DNA of 64,000 nucleotides, taken from Pyrus communis (Eukaryota > Streptophyta > Magnoliopsida > Rosales > Rosaceae). Below the pieces are notes generated by a model that searched no databases, had not been told where the DNA came from, and saw only the letters and a list, made by a program, of their open reading frames with translations. This document shows, in pieces, positions 23,251-35,694 of the stretch. The stretch covers positions 13,378,001 through 13,442,000 of the forward strand of contig NC_084813.1 in assembly GCF_963583255.1 (NCBI RefSeq), read 5' to 3'. The translations under genes and the position numbers were made by a program. Numbering within the stretch: position 1 is the first letter of the stretch; each line of letters begins with the position of its first letter.

Positions 23251-25106
23251 ATGAGTCTCAAAAAACTAGCATTCAAGTTCTTCACCCCTAGTTGTTTCAA
23301 CGCCAACAAACCAATCATAGACAAAAAATCCCAAACGTCGAAAGAAATCTCATCGCGGAGATTGTCACTGTCGGATTTGAGTAACTCATCGGTGTGTACA
23401 GTCCTCAGTGATCTGTCAAATTCACTTATTGGATCAAACCTTCATATTTTTTCACACAATGAGCTTAAAAAGATTACACAAAGTTTCTCCAAGAGCAACT
23501 ATCTCGGTGAGGGTGGGTTCGGGCAGGTCTACAAGGGGTTCATTGATGACAAGCTTAGGCCTGGACTGGAAGCTCAGCCTGTTGCTGTTAAGGTCTTGGA
23601 TTTAGATGGCAAACAAGGACATAGGGAGTGGCTGGTAATATTTCTTTTTCCCTATTTCAAAGCTTTGCTCCTAATCATTTCATATGCTTCCCAAGCTGTA
23701 AAAAAACATGCTAATTATCAAACACTTATGTATTTTGTAGGCTGAAGTGATTTTTCTTGGGCAACTGAAGCACCCGAATCTTGTTAAATTGATCGGGTAC
23801 TGCTGCGAAGACGAATACAGGCTTCTGGTGTATGAGTACATGGAGAGAGGCAACTTAGATCACCAGCTATTCAAACGTACAATTCTGATCATGCATGCAT
23901 GAATTTTATTTTTTGCTTTTTTTGGTTTTTGAAACGAGCACAAAAATTTTTGGATCAGAAAGTTTATGAATTTGTTTGTTTGTTCATGAATGCAGGTTAT
24001 GGTGGAACCCTACCTTGGCTAACAAGAATCAAGATAGCAATTGGAGCTGCAAAAGGCCTCAGTTGCCTCCATGAGGAAGAAAAGTCAGTCATATACCGCG
24101 ATTTTAAGACTTCAAACATCTTACTGGACTCGGTAATTAATTTTCTGTCCTTAGCTCTCGTTTGCTCTTCATACAAGCGTAAATATTGCTCGTATGATAA
24201 AATTATGTCTTCCTTTTTTCTGCAGGATTACACGGCTAAGCTGTCTGATTTTGGTCTAGCCATAGATGGCCCAGAAGGAGATGAAACACACATTACAACG
24301 CGTGTCATGGGAACTCATGGCTACGCAGCTCCTGAATATGTCAAGACAGGTAATGCAACTCAATAATTTGAGTAGTGTGCTCTTTGCACTATCTCAACCG
24401 ACCATCTTTTGTACCGTTTTTACCCACCACAAACCCTAAAATACGCCTCAGTTAAGATGGTACAAATAATAGCACGAAATTTAAAATTTTCACTAATCAA
24501 CACTCTTTGTTTTCAGGTCATTTAACAACGATGAGTGATGTATATGGCTTTGGCGTAGTTCTTTTGGAGCTACTAACTGGTAGAAGGTCCGTGGATGATT
24601 GCCGTCATGGTAGAGAACAGAACCTAGTGGAGCGGTTCAAACCTTTTCTGAAGGACTCACATAAACTTGACCGCATGATGGACCCTAGGCTCGAGGGTCA
24701 GTACTCGACCATAGGGGCAAGAAAAGCTGCTGCATTGGCTCACCAATGCCTGAGCCACAACCCCAAGTGTAGACCAACAATGACCAGCGTTGTCAAGACC
24801 TTGGAACCTCTTATGGACTTGACTAATGACATCCCAATCGGACCCTTTGTGTACATTGTTCCGAATGAGGGAAAAAACAAAGTCGGTGAGCACAGGGTTG
24901 AACGAGAGGGGCGAGCTGACTCTGATGTGGTGAAAAATGAGAGCACAGGTGAAGAAAAATTGGTGGAAAAGAAAGCGAAGGGCCACCACAGGAGCCGAGA
25001 AGGTCATCGGTTTAGAAACCGGAATAAGTCATTGAGTTCTAGTACCGTTTATTGTGATACTGCTGTATATGGAGTTCTTGGAACTGATTTTTACTCTCCT
25101 AAATAA
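23251..25106 (+). CDS. receptor-like cytoplasmic kinase, RIPK/PBL (RLCK-VII) type
   Basis: Serine/threonine kinase that likely relays signals from membrane receptors in immunity or development. Exons: 23251-23634, 23741-23876, 23996-24132, 24226-24349 and 24517-25106; 456 aa. The kinase domain runs from about residue 83 to 360. It has the Gly loop [11 protein letters not shown] (87-97), VAVK (Lys114), [12 protein letters not shown] (Asp209), SDFGLA (Asp227), [23 protein letters not shown], and the RLCK-typical [12 protein letters not shown] after the domain. The N-terminus [10 protein letters not shown] has no Gly2, so no myristoylation, but Cys15 could be palmitoylated. A basic, acidic-patched tail (about 380-440) of unknown role follows. 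Intron placement agrees with copy B. Family match is strong; the exact orthologue is not settled. No disabling change is seen. Confidence 0.9.
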
Positions 25107-25240
25107 GCAATTGATGCAATTGGGAGAAGGATGCACATGCTTAGGAAAAGAAAAGAAAAAAGGCGATATAATGCACAAATAGAATTGATTACAAATTTTT
25201 AATCGAAAATAGAACTCGAAAGACACTAACACATAAAGTG
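25107..25240 (+). other. 3' flank of kinase gene A
   Basis: Homologous to 36314-36390 after copy B's pseudogene. Contains A-rich GAAAAGAAAAG runs and no obvious AATAAA signal. Copy boundaries fall near its end. Confidence 0.35.
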
Positions 25241-25565
25241 ATCTGTTTAGTTAGTACTATAATTTGTTGTCTGTCGACTAAATCGAGGGTTTATTGACAT
25301 TGTTGTTGGTTTGTGGGAGGATTATACCAAGTTTTCTGTCAACCTTAATGGAAGGCATTAATGTTTAACATTCTTTGCTGTTGAATGTTGACTTTTTGGC
25401 GATTGCAGCGATGTTTTCTTTACTTTGTTTAAAGTAGCAACCTTAATTCGTGGCATTATGTTTTGTTTTCATGCTTTTTGTCACAATTGATTTTTTTCTT
25501 GGCAGATTGTTCAGAATTAGACAATTGGCTTGCTATTATACTATGATATCGAATTAGATGAAATA

Positions 25566-25708
25566 GGTGGTGCTATTCAAACGTCCATTTTTACTTTTCA
25601 TACACCATTTGCTAATTTTTGCATTTGATCTTTTTTAATTCATTCAATCTAATCGCCGTAAAATTAAGGTATGTGAGAAGTGAGAAATGATGTGTAGATA
25701 GCACCACC
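25566..25708. mobile_element. small MITE, copy B only
   Basis: 143 bp bounded by GGTGGTGCTAT and its exact inverse ATAGCACCACC. It is absent from the equivalent place in copy A (near 20815), so it was probably inserted after the duplication, although deletion from A cannot be ruled out. The interior has CATACACC...GTATGTGAGAAGTGAGAA-like inverted sequence. No coding capacity. Confidence 0.6.
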
Positions 25709-25709
25709 G

Positions 25710-28042
25710 ATAAAATATGACAGCAAACTCTCAGCTATTGACGCAATTGTGGACTACACTGCATAATGGTTGGAAGTCAATCACGCATGTGGAAGCAATT
25801 GTAGGATTCACTACATGAATAACAGAAGTGTGGATGACTATCTGAAGCACGTCTTTTTTAATTAAATAAAAACTAGGAGCCATCATCCGATGGATAGAAT
25901 GGTTTCATTTCTTTATGGTTGGATAGAATGATTTAAAAGAAGATTTCAACACATATCACAACCGATTGTGTTTTGTTTTCATCACTATATGTTGTTGTCC
26001 TTTCAGATTTGCAAAAGTATTATCCGAACTTCCAAGCAGTTTCTTGTTCTACTTATTCCAAGCTCTCTGATCGAAATGATTGAATATATTACACACATGA
26101 TCAATGCTTATCTGTGCGTCACTTGTGGGATTGAGCTAATCAAAATTCGTCAGCATAAAATCGCCACCATCCTTCATCTATTCCTCTTCATCCCTCACTT
26201 CCCAATATATTTCCCTTCCATTGCTAAAGTAAAAGTCAAAAGTCAAACGTGCTGTTCAATTTTAGCCTTTTGTTTACATTTTTTGTGCTTGAGATGCAAT
26301 GAAAGTATATAAAGGAGATGAGTGACGGAGAGCTGTGATGAATGAAAATAAAATATTGAAACTGAAAGCAACTTAAAATAGTTTTTGGTTTTGCTTTTAT
26401 TTTGTTCCTTATTCATTTCTCATACAACTCTATCACCATCTTTCATCCACTCTATATATCCTAATTTCTCTCAATGTCTTTTCCCTCCATCTCTAACACA
26501 AAATAAAAACTAAAAATTACAAACAAAATGGTTATAAAATAGGCTGTTTCCAAATTTTTATTTTTAATTTTAATTTTGTATACCATTTCATAAATTATTT
26601 AGTTATTTTACATCCCTCCTACCATACTTTCTCTACCTCCTCCATCCTTTATTTTGTATACCATTTCATACATTATTTAGTTTTTTCTCCATAAATAACT
26701 GAAAAAGCAAAAAGTAAAGTTTAAAACTGAAATAATTATCGATCGACATATATTATCCTTACTTTTTCTTAAAAAGACAAGACACATGCTTGAATGGAAA
26801 TTACATGGAAGGTCGAAGTAAATAGTTACTTCACTTTGTTAGTTATAAGCTTGAAGCAAGAACATTGGCTGTCTAAACAAACAAAATGTGTTGACCTCTT
26901 CCCCAGATAACTGTAACTTTGTTAGCCTATCTGAGTTGTTACAGCAGGTCCTGCCTGCAGTGCAGTCCCACACAACTTTAAGGAAAGCAATAAAGCAATG
27001 AAATGATGAATCTTTTCTTCCTTTTCTCCCCTTTTCTATCTCGTTCTTTTTGGTCGTGCCGAGTGACAGATTTGAAGTTTACATTTGCTCATCATGTTTA
27101 CTGTAACCAACACAAGTCTATCATCTCATGTTACATGATAGGCTAAAAAAGTAGCCCATGGTTTCATACAGATACGGATGTTAGTCATCAAATTAACGTG
27201 TCACGCCACAAGCAATTTTAGTGGTCTAATTTATGAACAAATGAAACATTTTCACTTAACGACTACAGGGATTTGTTTTAGTGTTTGTCTTCCAAAGTTT
27301 TACAAAAACCTGCCAATCTGTCATCTAATTGTTGTGTTTACAGCCAAAAAGCAAACATTTAGAACCAACAGAACCAACCATGGTATGAAGAGATTTGGAT
27401 TTCCAAAGCACAAATGTTAACACTAAAGTCGGACTGCATATGTCCATAATTAAATATCTCTCAAAATTAACCATGCCTGCAAGGAGTTCTTCAAAGGGCT
27501 ACGTCTATTCACCCCTATACTTGAGATCTTATAATGCTCAAAACTTCTACACTCGAGATCCTGTGTTTGAAACCCGTTCACTCAAGGTTCTGCGTTCGAA
27601 TCCTGCTTCTTATATTAGATACACGCATGAATTTTAGAATACTAGGAAATGAGAAGTTAGAACATGGGTTTTCCCGTTTGAACAAGTCTTTGCCGTAAAA
27701 AGCAGATTCCAATTCTCTGAGGTCTCACAAAGACAAACACTTGAACCTACTAAAAAATTCCATTAATTAGTTTTAGAACATGATCAGGACAAATTAACCT
27801 CGAGACTTGGTCCTTTCACTTTAGACTCATGATTGAAATTAAAATTATATTTAGAATTTTCTTGAACCAAACATAAATATCAACAAAAAGGGAAAATATT
27901 ATAATTGGGTCCTTGACTTCTTTTTATAGTTGTGTAAAATATATTACCCTACAACCCTATATCTAACCCCATATGTTTCTCAGTTTTGATCCAATCCAAC
28001 CATATGTTTATTTTTTAAATTAACTTGTAGCCTCAGTAAAAT
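25710..28042. other. non-coding upstream part of copy B
   Basis: Counterpart of about 20830-23250 without the Cassandra LTR. No gene is seen: the open frames at 25968-26312, 27178-27420 and 27395-27637 occupy sequence that is non-coding in both copies and do not persist in copy A. The region 26250-26540 has the same foldback-like composition as in copy A. Confidence 0.5.
27470..27640 (+). repeat. tRNA-like SINE remnant, copy B
   Basis: Counterpart of 22290-22440. The A-box is damaged by a small deletion, but a better B-box (GCGTTCGAATCCT, about 27592-27604) survives here. Reading both copies together suggests the ancestral unit had both boxes. Confidence 0.4.
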
Positions 28043-28469
28043 ATTAGTCTAAAAAAACTAGCATTCAAGTTCTTCACTCCTAGTTGTTTCAACACCAACA
28101 AACCAATCACAGATAAAAAATCCCAAACGTCGAAAGAAATCTCATCTCGGAGATTATCAGTCTCGGATTTGAGTAACTCATCGGTGTGTATAGTCCTCAG
28201 TGATTTGTCCAATCACTTATTGGATCAAACCTTCATATTTTTTCACCTAATGACCTTAAAAAGATTACACAAAGTTTCTCCAAGAGCAACTATCTAGGTG
28301 AGGGTGGGTTCGGGTAGGTCTACAAAGGGTTCATTGATGACAAGCTTAGGCCTGGATTGGAAGCTTAGCCTGTTGATGTTATGGTATTGGATTTAGATGG
28401 CAAACAAGGACATAGGGAAGCGCATTGGTTAACCACCAACTGAACAAGTTGGTGGGGGGGGGGGGGGGG

Positions 28470-29095
28470 TAAGAAACATTTTATGAAGCGCATGGAAGGA
28501 GTTTGGAGAGGTCCAAATCAACCGGGTGAAAGATAATACTTTTATTATAACTGCTAGGGATGAGGATATAGCTTCCAAGATTCTTGACCAAGTCCCCTGG
28601 GCAGTAATGAAGTAGAATTTCTTCGTTAAGAGATGGCAGAATGACCTTGCCTTAGAAGAAGTTGAGATGCAGATGGTCCCATTGTACCTCAGTTCTGATG
28701 AGAATGTGCGTCGTCTTGCGGGGGAAATATAGGGAGTTCTGGAGGTGGAAGACTTGGCCTATGCACGAGGGTTTTTAAGGGTAAGGGTGATGATTAATAC
28801 TTCCAACCCCCTTCTAGCTAGTTGTTGGCTGGCTAGACAAGGAGATTGGGACTCATGGGTTGAGTTTTGCTATGAGAGACTGCAGAACTTCTGTTATAAG
28901 TGCGAGAGAATTGGCCATGAAAGCTCTGAGTGCTCTATTCAATCAAACAACAGTAGTTGCGCCGAGTATGGAGAATGGACAAGAACAAAGATGGTCTGTG
29001 ATATGCATGAAAATACCAGATCAGAGGTGGTCCCTTAAGGTCAGAGAAGGTGTATCAGAAAAAGTAGGGAGAGAAGGAAAACCGCTCCTATAGAA
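28470..29095 (+). pseudogene. LINE ORF1 remnant (DUF4283/zf-CCHC type)
   Basis: Broken frames read a TFIITARDEDIA-like segment and then ARGFLRVRVMINTSNPLLAS, typical of plant LINE ORF1 proteins. The WVEFCYERLQNFCYKC segment follows, with the CX2CX4HX4C knuckle (CYKCERIGHESSECS, about 28891-28935). ORF1 protein would bind the LINE RNA. A stop at 28728-28730 and others disable it. Confidence 0.75.
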
Positions 29096-29884
29096 GACAA
29101 CTCTTCAATGCGGGGCTGAGAGAAAGGCGAAGATGGTAATGTATCACGGAGACCAAACTTGGGCCGCGAAAAGCAATTCGAAGATACAACCCCCCTCGGG
29201 AAACGAGAGAACTAATATGTGGCCGTGCCAAGTTACCATCACAAGACCCCAACCAGCTGGGCCTCATCGTTTGTTCATTGAGGGTGCTGCTCAGAGATAG
29301 ACTTGGCAACTTCTTAGGCTCAACAATAGCACCCAAAATAGGGGTGTGAGAATAGAGGAGGTAGGTAATATGGGTCACGCATGGGTATCAATCGATGGGC
29401 CAAACTTGATGATTAGTAGGGCAGCCCATTCAAGCCTGGTTTCAGCTACTTGGAGCCCGGTTATTGGCCCAGAGGTGTCAGGTTTACCCTCTTCCCAGCA
29501 ATTTTCTCCAGGAGTACCATGGGGAACATAGATAAACCATAGTTAGGGGAATTCTTCGAAAGTCTGGGGATGAAGTGTGCAATAGTGGGATCGAGGGGTA
29601 ACTCCATGGACTCTAAAAAGAGGGCTAAAAAAGGGAGAGGCATCCCGGGTATTGGAAGGAAGTATGGTAGAAGAAGCTAGACTGTTGGCCTTACTATCAA
29701 GGAGGGAGGTCCCCAGATACAGAGCAATTTATTCGGGGATGATGACCTCCTGGATGTTCCAATCCAGGAGGAGGGTGATTGGAACTGCATTAAGGATATT
29801 ACTAGGGGAAAAGAGGGATGTCTCAAATGAATGATGAAGGTGCTTCTGGTAGTAGCGGTGGCGGCTGGCCCATAATAGCCGCAA

Positions 29885-30620
29885 AATCACCATGATCTTC
29901 TTGATGTGGAACTGTTGTGGTCTTGGGTCAGACACAGTGTTTCAAGCCCTTCATAGGTTGATTAGGAAGTATAGACCCTCTGTGGTTTTTCTATTGGAGA
30001 CTAAAATGAAGAATTACAGAATTGAAGGTGAAGACGGATGGGTTATTTAGAGGGTTTTGATGTTTCCCTTTTGGGAGTGACGGGTGGCCTGAGCCTTTGG
30101 TGGAATGACAAGATAGAGGTTAATGTTCTTTATTTTTCTAAGAACTTAATCCACTTTGAGATGAAGCTGAGGGGCGAGACGGATTGGTTCACGTCGTCAT
30201 GGGTGTACGATAATCCATACAGGTTTGAGAAGGGGGAGTTCTAAATGTGGATCACAAGTGTTCTGGAGCCCAAGGTATGACCGTGGTTATGCAGCGGGGA
30301 TCTCAATGAAATCTTGTAGGACTTGGAAAAGGAGGGAGGTCTCAGGGCTCATACTCATGGCCTCGGTTCTTGCGAGATTTCATGGATGTAACGGAGCTCA
30401 TTGACTCGGGGTTCACGGGGACCAAGTTCACTTGGCGGTGAACTTGTAACAACTCTCTGGTTTAGGAGCGGTTGGATAGAGGGTTAGTTAATGGTGCCTG
30501 GTAAGATCGGTGACCCTTCACATCTGTCACACATGGAACGGTTTGTGCCTCTGATCACTCACTCCTTATCGTCAATGAGATTATTGAGAGAAACTGGAAC
30601 TTGGAAATTGAAGGAATGTG
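29885..30620 (+). pseudogene. LINE ORF2 endonuclease remnant
   Basis: Near 29895 a frame reads MIFLMWNCCGLG, the usual opening of plant LINE endonucleases (W-N-C-R-G). It is followed by VVFLLETKMKN (E-T-K block with the catalytic glutamate) and, after a frameshift, GGLSLWWNDKIEVNV. Later a CASDHSLL-like segment near 30550 matches the C-terminal SDHSPL block. Several stops are present. Confidence 0.7.
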
Positions 30621-31049
30621 GCTGAACAAATGGTAGAGTAAAATCCATGAAACCAAGAGAAACTTATGTCGATGGAGTAGGGAGACGTTCAGAAGTTGAA
30701 GGAACGAGATTGCTGCCTTTAATGACCACCTGGGAAAGTTGCAGACGAATTGGGGGGGCCTACGTTGAGGAAATTAAGGAAACATCGAACAAGATTAATA
30801 GGCTCGAAGAACAGGATGAGCAATTATGGCAGCAAAGGTCTTACGTTCATTGGCTTTAAGCGTAAGACGCTAATATCGCATTCTTCCACCAGTCTACTGT
30901 ACAACGCTAGTGTTCGAATCAAATTGGAAAACTTCAAAATTTTGGTGGGAATTGGACGGATGACCTCTCTAGTATTAAGCGGATGATGGATTAGCACTTT
31001 ATACAGTTGTTCTTGATGCAGTCAGCAGTGGAGTGATTTACTGGACTGT

Positions 31050-32450
31050 GTGGATGCGATTGTCACTTTAGAGATGAATGATGCTCTTCGGAGGGCTGTT
31101 GAGGAATCTGAGATCAAGGTGGCAGTTTCCCAATTAGGCAATTTGAAAGCGCCCGGTCCTAACGAGTTCCAAGGGGTGTTCTACCAAAACTTTTGGGAGA
31201 TTATATCTCTGAAGGTCTTTGGGATGGCTGCTGAATGTTTGAATGGTGAAGTTAGCCCGAACCTGATTAATTCAATGAATATTATCCTTATCCCAGAGGT
31301 CCCACACCTAGAGTCAATGAATCCATTCAGACCAATAAGCCTATGTAACTACTCTTTTAAGGTCCTATCTAAAATTCATGCCTACCGATTGAAAACATTT
31401 TTGCCAGAGTTAATTCCCCCTAGTCAAAACGCCTTCATCCAAGGCCGGAAAATCGACGACAACATTATTTTGGCCCATGAAGTCTTCCATTTCTTGAAAC
31501 TTCGGAAGGCTAAGCACATGTTCGAGTTGGGCGTCAAGCTTGCTAGGAATAAAGCATATGATCGGGTAGAATGGGATTTTTTGGAGGCATTCATGAGGAA
31601 GATGGGGTTCTGTAATGAGTGGGTGAACGTAGTAATGCGATGTGTGTAATCTGTTTAGTTCTCCGTTCTTCTTAATGGTTAGCCCGGTAAGAAGTTTAAG
31701 CCGACTAAGGGGTTGCGGCAAGGTGACCCCCTGTCTCCCTACTTGTTTTTGATTGTTAGCAAAGTGTTCTCCTGGCTTATCAAGCAAGCTACTGACCTTG
31801 GGTTCTTAGACGACATTCAGCTTAGTGCGAGCGGTCCAAAACTAACCCATCTCTTATTTGCTGATGACTCACTTGTGTTCCTCAAGGCCTCTGCGGATAA
31901 CTGCTAGAATTTTTCGCATTTAGTAAGTGCCTACTGTCGGGCGTCTGGGCAACAAGTGAGCCTGCAAAAGTCCAATGTGTATTTTGGTGCCAATACCCTA
32001 ATGACTTTAGCCCATAAGCTCAGTTCTATCCTTGAGATACTGACTGTGGAGGACTCGGGGGTGTACCTGGGCTTTCCTACGATGTGGGGTCGGACGAAGG
32101 GGGACGCACTTGCGTTCATTAAGGATCGGGTGCTGGCTAAATTGATGGGATAGAAGCAGCACTTCCTATCCCAAGCTGGTTGTGAAGTTTTCATTAAGGC
32201 TGTCGCTCTGGCTACGCCAAAGTATCCCATGAATGTATTCTGACTTCCAGACATATTGTGTAGGGAGATAGATGCAAAAATTGCTAAGTTCTGGTGAGGG
32301 AATAAAAATAAAGAGAGCATACATTGGCTGAATTGGGAGAAGATGGGCTGTGCAAAGGGAGATGGTGGTATGGGCTTCCGTAACCTAAAAGACTTCAACT
32401 CTGCACTCCTCGCCAAACAATGTTGGCGTATTATCTATGAACCTGAGTCC
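31050..32450 (+). pseudogene. LINE ORF2 reverse transcriptase remnant
   Basis: The open part (31050-31649) contains NLKAPGPNEFQGVFYQNFW, RPISLCNYSFKVLSKI and NAFIQGRKIDDNIILAHE, all recognised LINE RT blocks. RQGDPLSPYLFLIV (31713 on) and LLFADDSLVF (31851-31880, the catalytic F/Y-ADD box, intact) continue it. A stop at 31647-31649 and frame changes separate them. A FRNLKDFNSALLAKQ-like block near 32375 closes the region. Confidence 0.85.
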
Positions 32451-32984
32451 TTTTAGGTCAGGGTGTTGAAAGATCGGTATTTTCCTCACGAATCGTTTTT
32501 GAGTGCCAAGCGTGGGGAGAGGGCGTCGTGGGTTTGGTCAAGCCTATTGGTTGGGAGGGATCTTATCACCCATGGGGCTCGCTAGCAGACTTTGAGTGGG
32601 AATTAGATCAATTTGTGGTTTGACAATTGGGTCCCAGACATCACAAATGGGCACCTAACCCTTAGTGTGGGGGTTGCTATTGACCGGTTGCAGATGGTGG
32701 CTACGATTACTGACCCTGAGTTAAGGACGTGGAGATCGGAGGCAGTTGATGCCCTTTTTCCGAGGCCGACGAGAATGCGATATCTCAGATCTATGTGGGA
32801 GACTCGCTTGGATAGTCTCATTTGGCTTGCCGTTAAGAATGGTGCATATTCGGTTAAATCAGGTTATAGGTGGGTGCATATTCGGTGAAATCAGGTTATA
32901 GGTAGGTGCATAATTCTAATTATAGAAGGCAGCCTGACCGCCTTCATTCTCCCACTCCACTGATAGTGCTCTCTGGTGAGGATT

Positions 32985-33975
32985 CTGGAGTCTTAAGGTC
33001 CTTCCAAAACTTAAAAATTTTGTTTGGCGTTGTACTAGGGGGGCCATCACTACTAAGGAAAACCTTTTTAGGAGGCGATGTGCTATCAATCCTTGCTGCC
33101 TTGTTTGTCATTATCAGACCGAATCAGTTGAACGCTTCCTCCTTTTGTGCTCATGGGTTCAACCAATGTCGTTCAGTGGTCCACTTTACATTCGAATCAG
33201 CGGACATTAATCACCTCAGTTGATGAGTGGCTCTCCATGTTTTTTGCGTTGGATCTGGGCTCCAAGGAATCAAAATCTCGGTTTCTCTCATCAGTGGCTT
33301 TCTCTTGCTGGTTTATATGGAAAGCCAGATGCAACGTGATATTTAATAATCGGGACCCTTCCCCATCTCAAACCATCCATACTCTGACCAGTGTGTGGAA
33401 AGCCTTTGACGATGCTAACTCAACGGGTATTGGGACTACTCCTCTGCTTCTACCCATAGCTGGTAGGGTGCTCCCGTGGTCTCCTCTATCTAGCCTCTCA
33501 GTGAAGATTGTAGACGGGAGTTGGAAGCATGGTGCCTGCTCAGCATGAGTGGGTATGGTGGCTCGTGACTCTGGATCTAGGTGCATTGCAGTAAAAAGGG
33601 TTGAGGTTCCTGCCTCTTGCGCGGTCTTGGCTGAGTCATTGGCGGTTTTGGAGGGGTGTTACTTGGCTCGGAGGCTGAATCTGCCTCGAGTGTGGTTGAA
33701 TTGGACTCGAAACAAGTAGTATCATGTTTGAACAATGTTTCTTTGAGCTGCGCTTGGGAAATCTTCCCTATCCTCAGTCGCATTCACGTGGTGGGGAAGA
33801 CTTTCCAAGCTTGCTCTTGGTCTTGGGTTCCAAGATCAGCAAATGTTGCGGCGGACTTTGTTGCGTCGAATCATACTTTGGAGATGTGCAACTTTGGTTG
33901 GGTTGACAGGCCCCTATCTTCTCTTGTCAGAATATTGATGAAGATGGCCTGCCTTGCCCCCCCGAGTACTTAGTT
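32985..33975 (+). pseudogene. LINE zf-RVT and RNase H remnants
   Basis: Near 32995-33170 one frame reads LPKLKNFVWRCTRGAI-like sequence, then CCLVCHYQTESVE and LLLCSW, the zinc-binding domain found after plant LINE RTs. At 33500-33975 VKIVDGSW and a GMVARDSGSRC-like segment mark an RNase H domain (first aspartate in DGSW). The end is SWVPRSANVAADFVA, the R-x-x-N-x-x-A-D block typical of these domains. Confidence 0.75.
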
Positions 33976-35055
33976 CTTCTTTTTTGCTATTGGGGACGAC
34001 TTGATAGCCAATTGTGGCAGCGTCCGTTTGTACTCCCTGGTCTCATGATGTATGCTGTTTATTTTCCTTGTTTGTTAGCCTTATCTAGCTTTCTTTGTTC
34101 TTGGCTGGCCTTTGTGCCTTGGTAATGAATCCCAATTTCGAAAAAAAAAAAAAAAAAAAAAAAAAAAGAAAAAGACAAGGACTTAGGGGAGTGGCTGGTA
34201 ATATTTCTTTGTCCCCATTTTAGAGCTTTGCTCCTAATCATTTCATATGCTTCCCAAGTTGTAAAAAAATGCTAATTGTCAAACACTTCTGTATTTTGTA
34301 GGCTGAAGTGATTTTTCTTGGGCAACTGAAGCACCCGAATCTTGTTAACTTGATCGGGCACTGCTGCGAAGACGAATACAGGCTTCTGGTGTATGAGTAC
34401 ATGGAGAGAGGCAACTTAGATCACCAGCTATTCAAACGTACAATTCTGACCATGCATGCATGAGTTTTATTTTTTGCTTTTTCTGTTTTTGAAACGAGCA
34501 CAAAACTTTTGGATATCAGAAAATTTATGAATTTGTTTGGTCGTTCATTAATGCAGGTTATGGTGGAACCCTGGCTAACAAGAATCAAGATAGCAGTTGG
34601 AGCTGCGAAAGGCCTCAGTTGCCTCCATGAGGAAGAAAAGCCAGTCATATACCGCGATTTTAAGACTTCGAACATCTTACTGGACTTGGTAATTAATTTT
34701 TTATCCTTAGCTCTCCTTTGTTCTTCGTACAAGTGTAAATATTGATCGTCTGACAGAATGATGTATTCCTTTTTCTTGCAGGATTACACGGCTAAGCTGT
34801 CTGATTTTGGTCTAGCCATAGATGGCCCAGAAGGAGATGAAACACACATTGCAACGCGTGTCATGGGAACTCATGGCTATGCAGCTCCAGAATATGTCAT
34901 GACAGGTAATGCAACTTGATATTTTGAGTAGTGTGCTCTTAGTACTATCTCAACCGACCATCTTTTGAACCAATTTACCCACACAAACCCTAAAATACGC
35001 GTTCGGTTAAGATGGTACAAATAATAGCATGAAATTTAAGAATTTCACTAAATAT

Positions 35056-35694
35056 AGGGGTGTGCTACCTACCAAGGTTGGCCTTGAGAATTTAGGGGCC
35101 CTGTGCAAGATTTAGATGGAGGTCCTTCATCTTTTTAATACTGTATTTTCTTTGTTATTTTTTTTTTTCAATTTGTATCTATAAAATTTAAACACTACAA
35201 ATTAGAGCACCAAATTATAAGTAGTATTTGGGTGGACAAGAATGTTTCCTGTCTTGAAAGGTCTTTAGTTTGAAATATGTTGCATGGTGTTTTGTGTAAA
35301 ACTAATCAACTTTTTAAGTTAATAAATTTGCAAAACTTAAAAATAGCAAAATAGTTCGACAAGGACTCAAACCCAGGCAATGTACAAGAAGATTGAAAGC
35401 CTACACCACTAGTGCTGGAACAATAATTATTATTATCTTGCACATTTAAGTATATAATAGGTATCTATTTACATGTAAAGAAAATTTGGGGGCCCTTCCG
35501 AATCTTGGGTCCTGTGCGGTGGCACCTCTTGCACACCCTCATAGCCGGCTCTACCATTCACACACTCTATTTTACTTTTCACACACCCTCTGATAATTTC
35601 TGTCCGTTGATTTTCTTCAATTCATCTGATCCGATAGCTGAAAATTAAAAAAGTGTGTGAAAAGTAAAATGAGGTGTGTGGATATCACACACCT
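35056..35694. mobile_element. MITE in intron 4 of the kinase pseudogene, probably composite
   Basis: Absent from copy A's intron 4. It is flanked by AAATAT (35050-35055 and 35695-35700). The ends are imperfect inverted repeats: AGGGGTGTGCTACC at the left, and AGGTGTGTGATATCC when the right end is read in reverse. Near the right end CTATTTTACTTTTCACACAC is followed by its inverse about 80 bp on. An inner part (about 35080-35560) with GGGGCCCTGTGCA and TGGGGGCCC...CCTGTGC in opposite orientation looks like a second element nested in the first. Confidence 0.6.

Larger units (their letters stand above)
20575..25240 (+). repeat. segmental duplication, copy A (holds the intact kinase)
   Basis: Direct duplicate of 25241-36390 once later insertions in copy B are removed (about 4.7 kb each). 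Anchors recur in the same order. TTGTCTGTCGACTAAATCGA lies at about 20600 and 25269. The TCCTGCCTGCAGTGCAGTCC block with its 60 bp downstream is at 21441 and 26949. A CCAAAGTTTTACAA block lies near 22101 and 27291, followed by the whole kinase locus. Boundaries are approximate. The unit includes upstream sequence, so the kinase was duplicated by DNA-level tandem duplication and not by retrotransposition. Confidence 0.85.
28419..34174 (+). mobile_element. near-full-length plant L1-type LINE in a kinase exon
   Basis: Flanked by a 15/16-bp target duplication (ACAAGGACATAGGGA at 28404-28418; ACAAGGACTTAGGGGA at 34175-34190). It ends in an A-rich tail (34140-34174), the signature of target-primed reverse transcription. 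Order along it: a 16-base G run (28454-28469), ORF1 remnant with CCHC knuckle, endonuclease, reverse transcriptase, zf-RVT and RNase H, then the tail. Many stops and frameshifts, so inactive. About 5.76 kb, consistent with a nearly full-length copy. Confidence 0.93.

Noticed and set aside
27178..27637. Small genes in copy B upstream region
   Set aside because: The homologous stretch in copy A has the frames broken; the region is non-coding in both.
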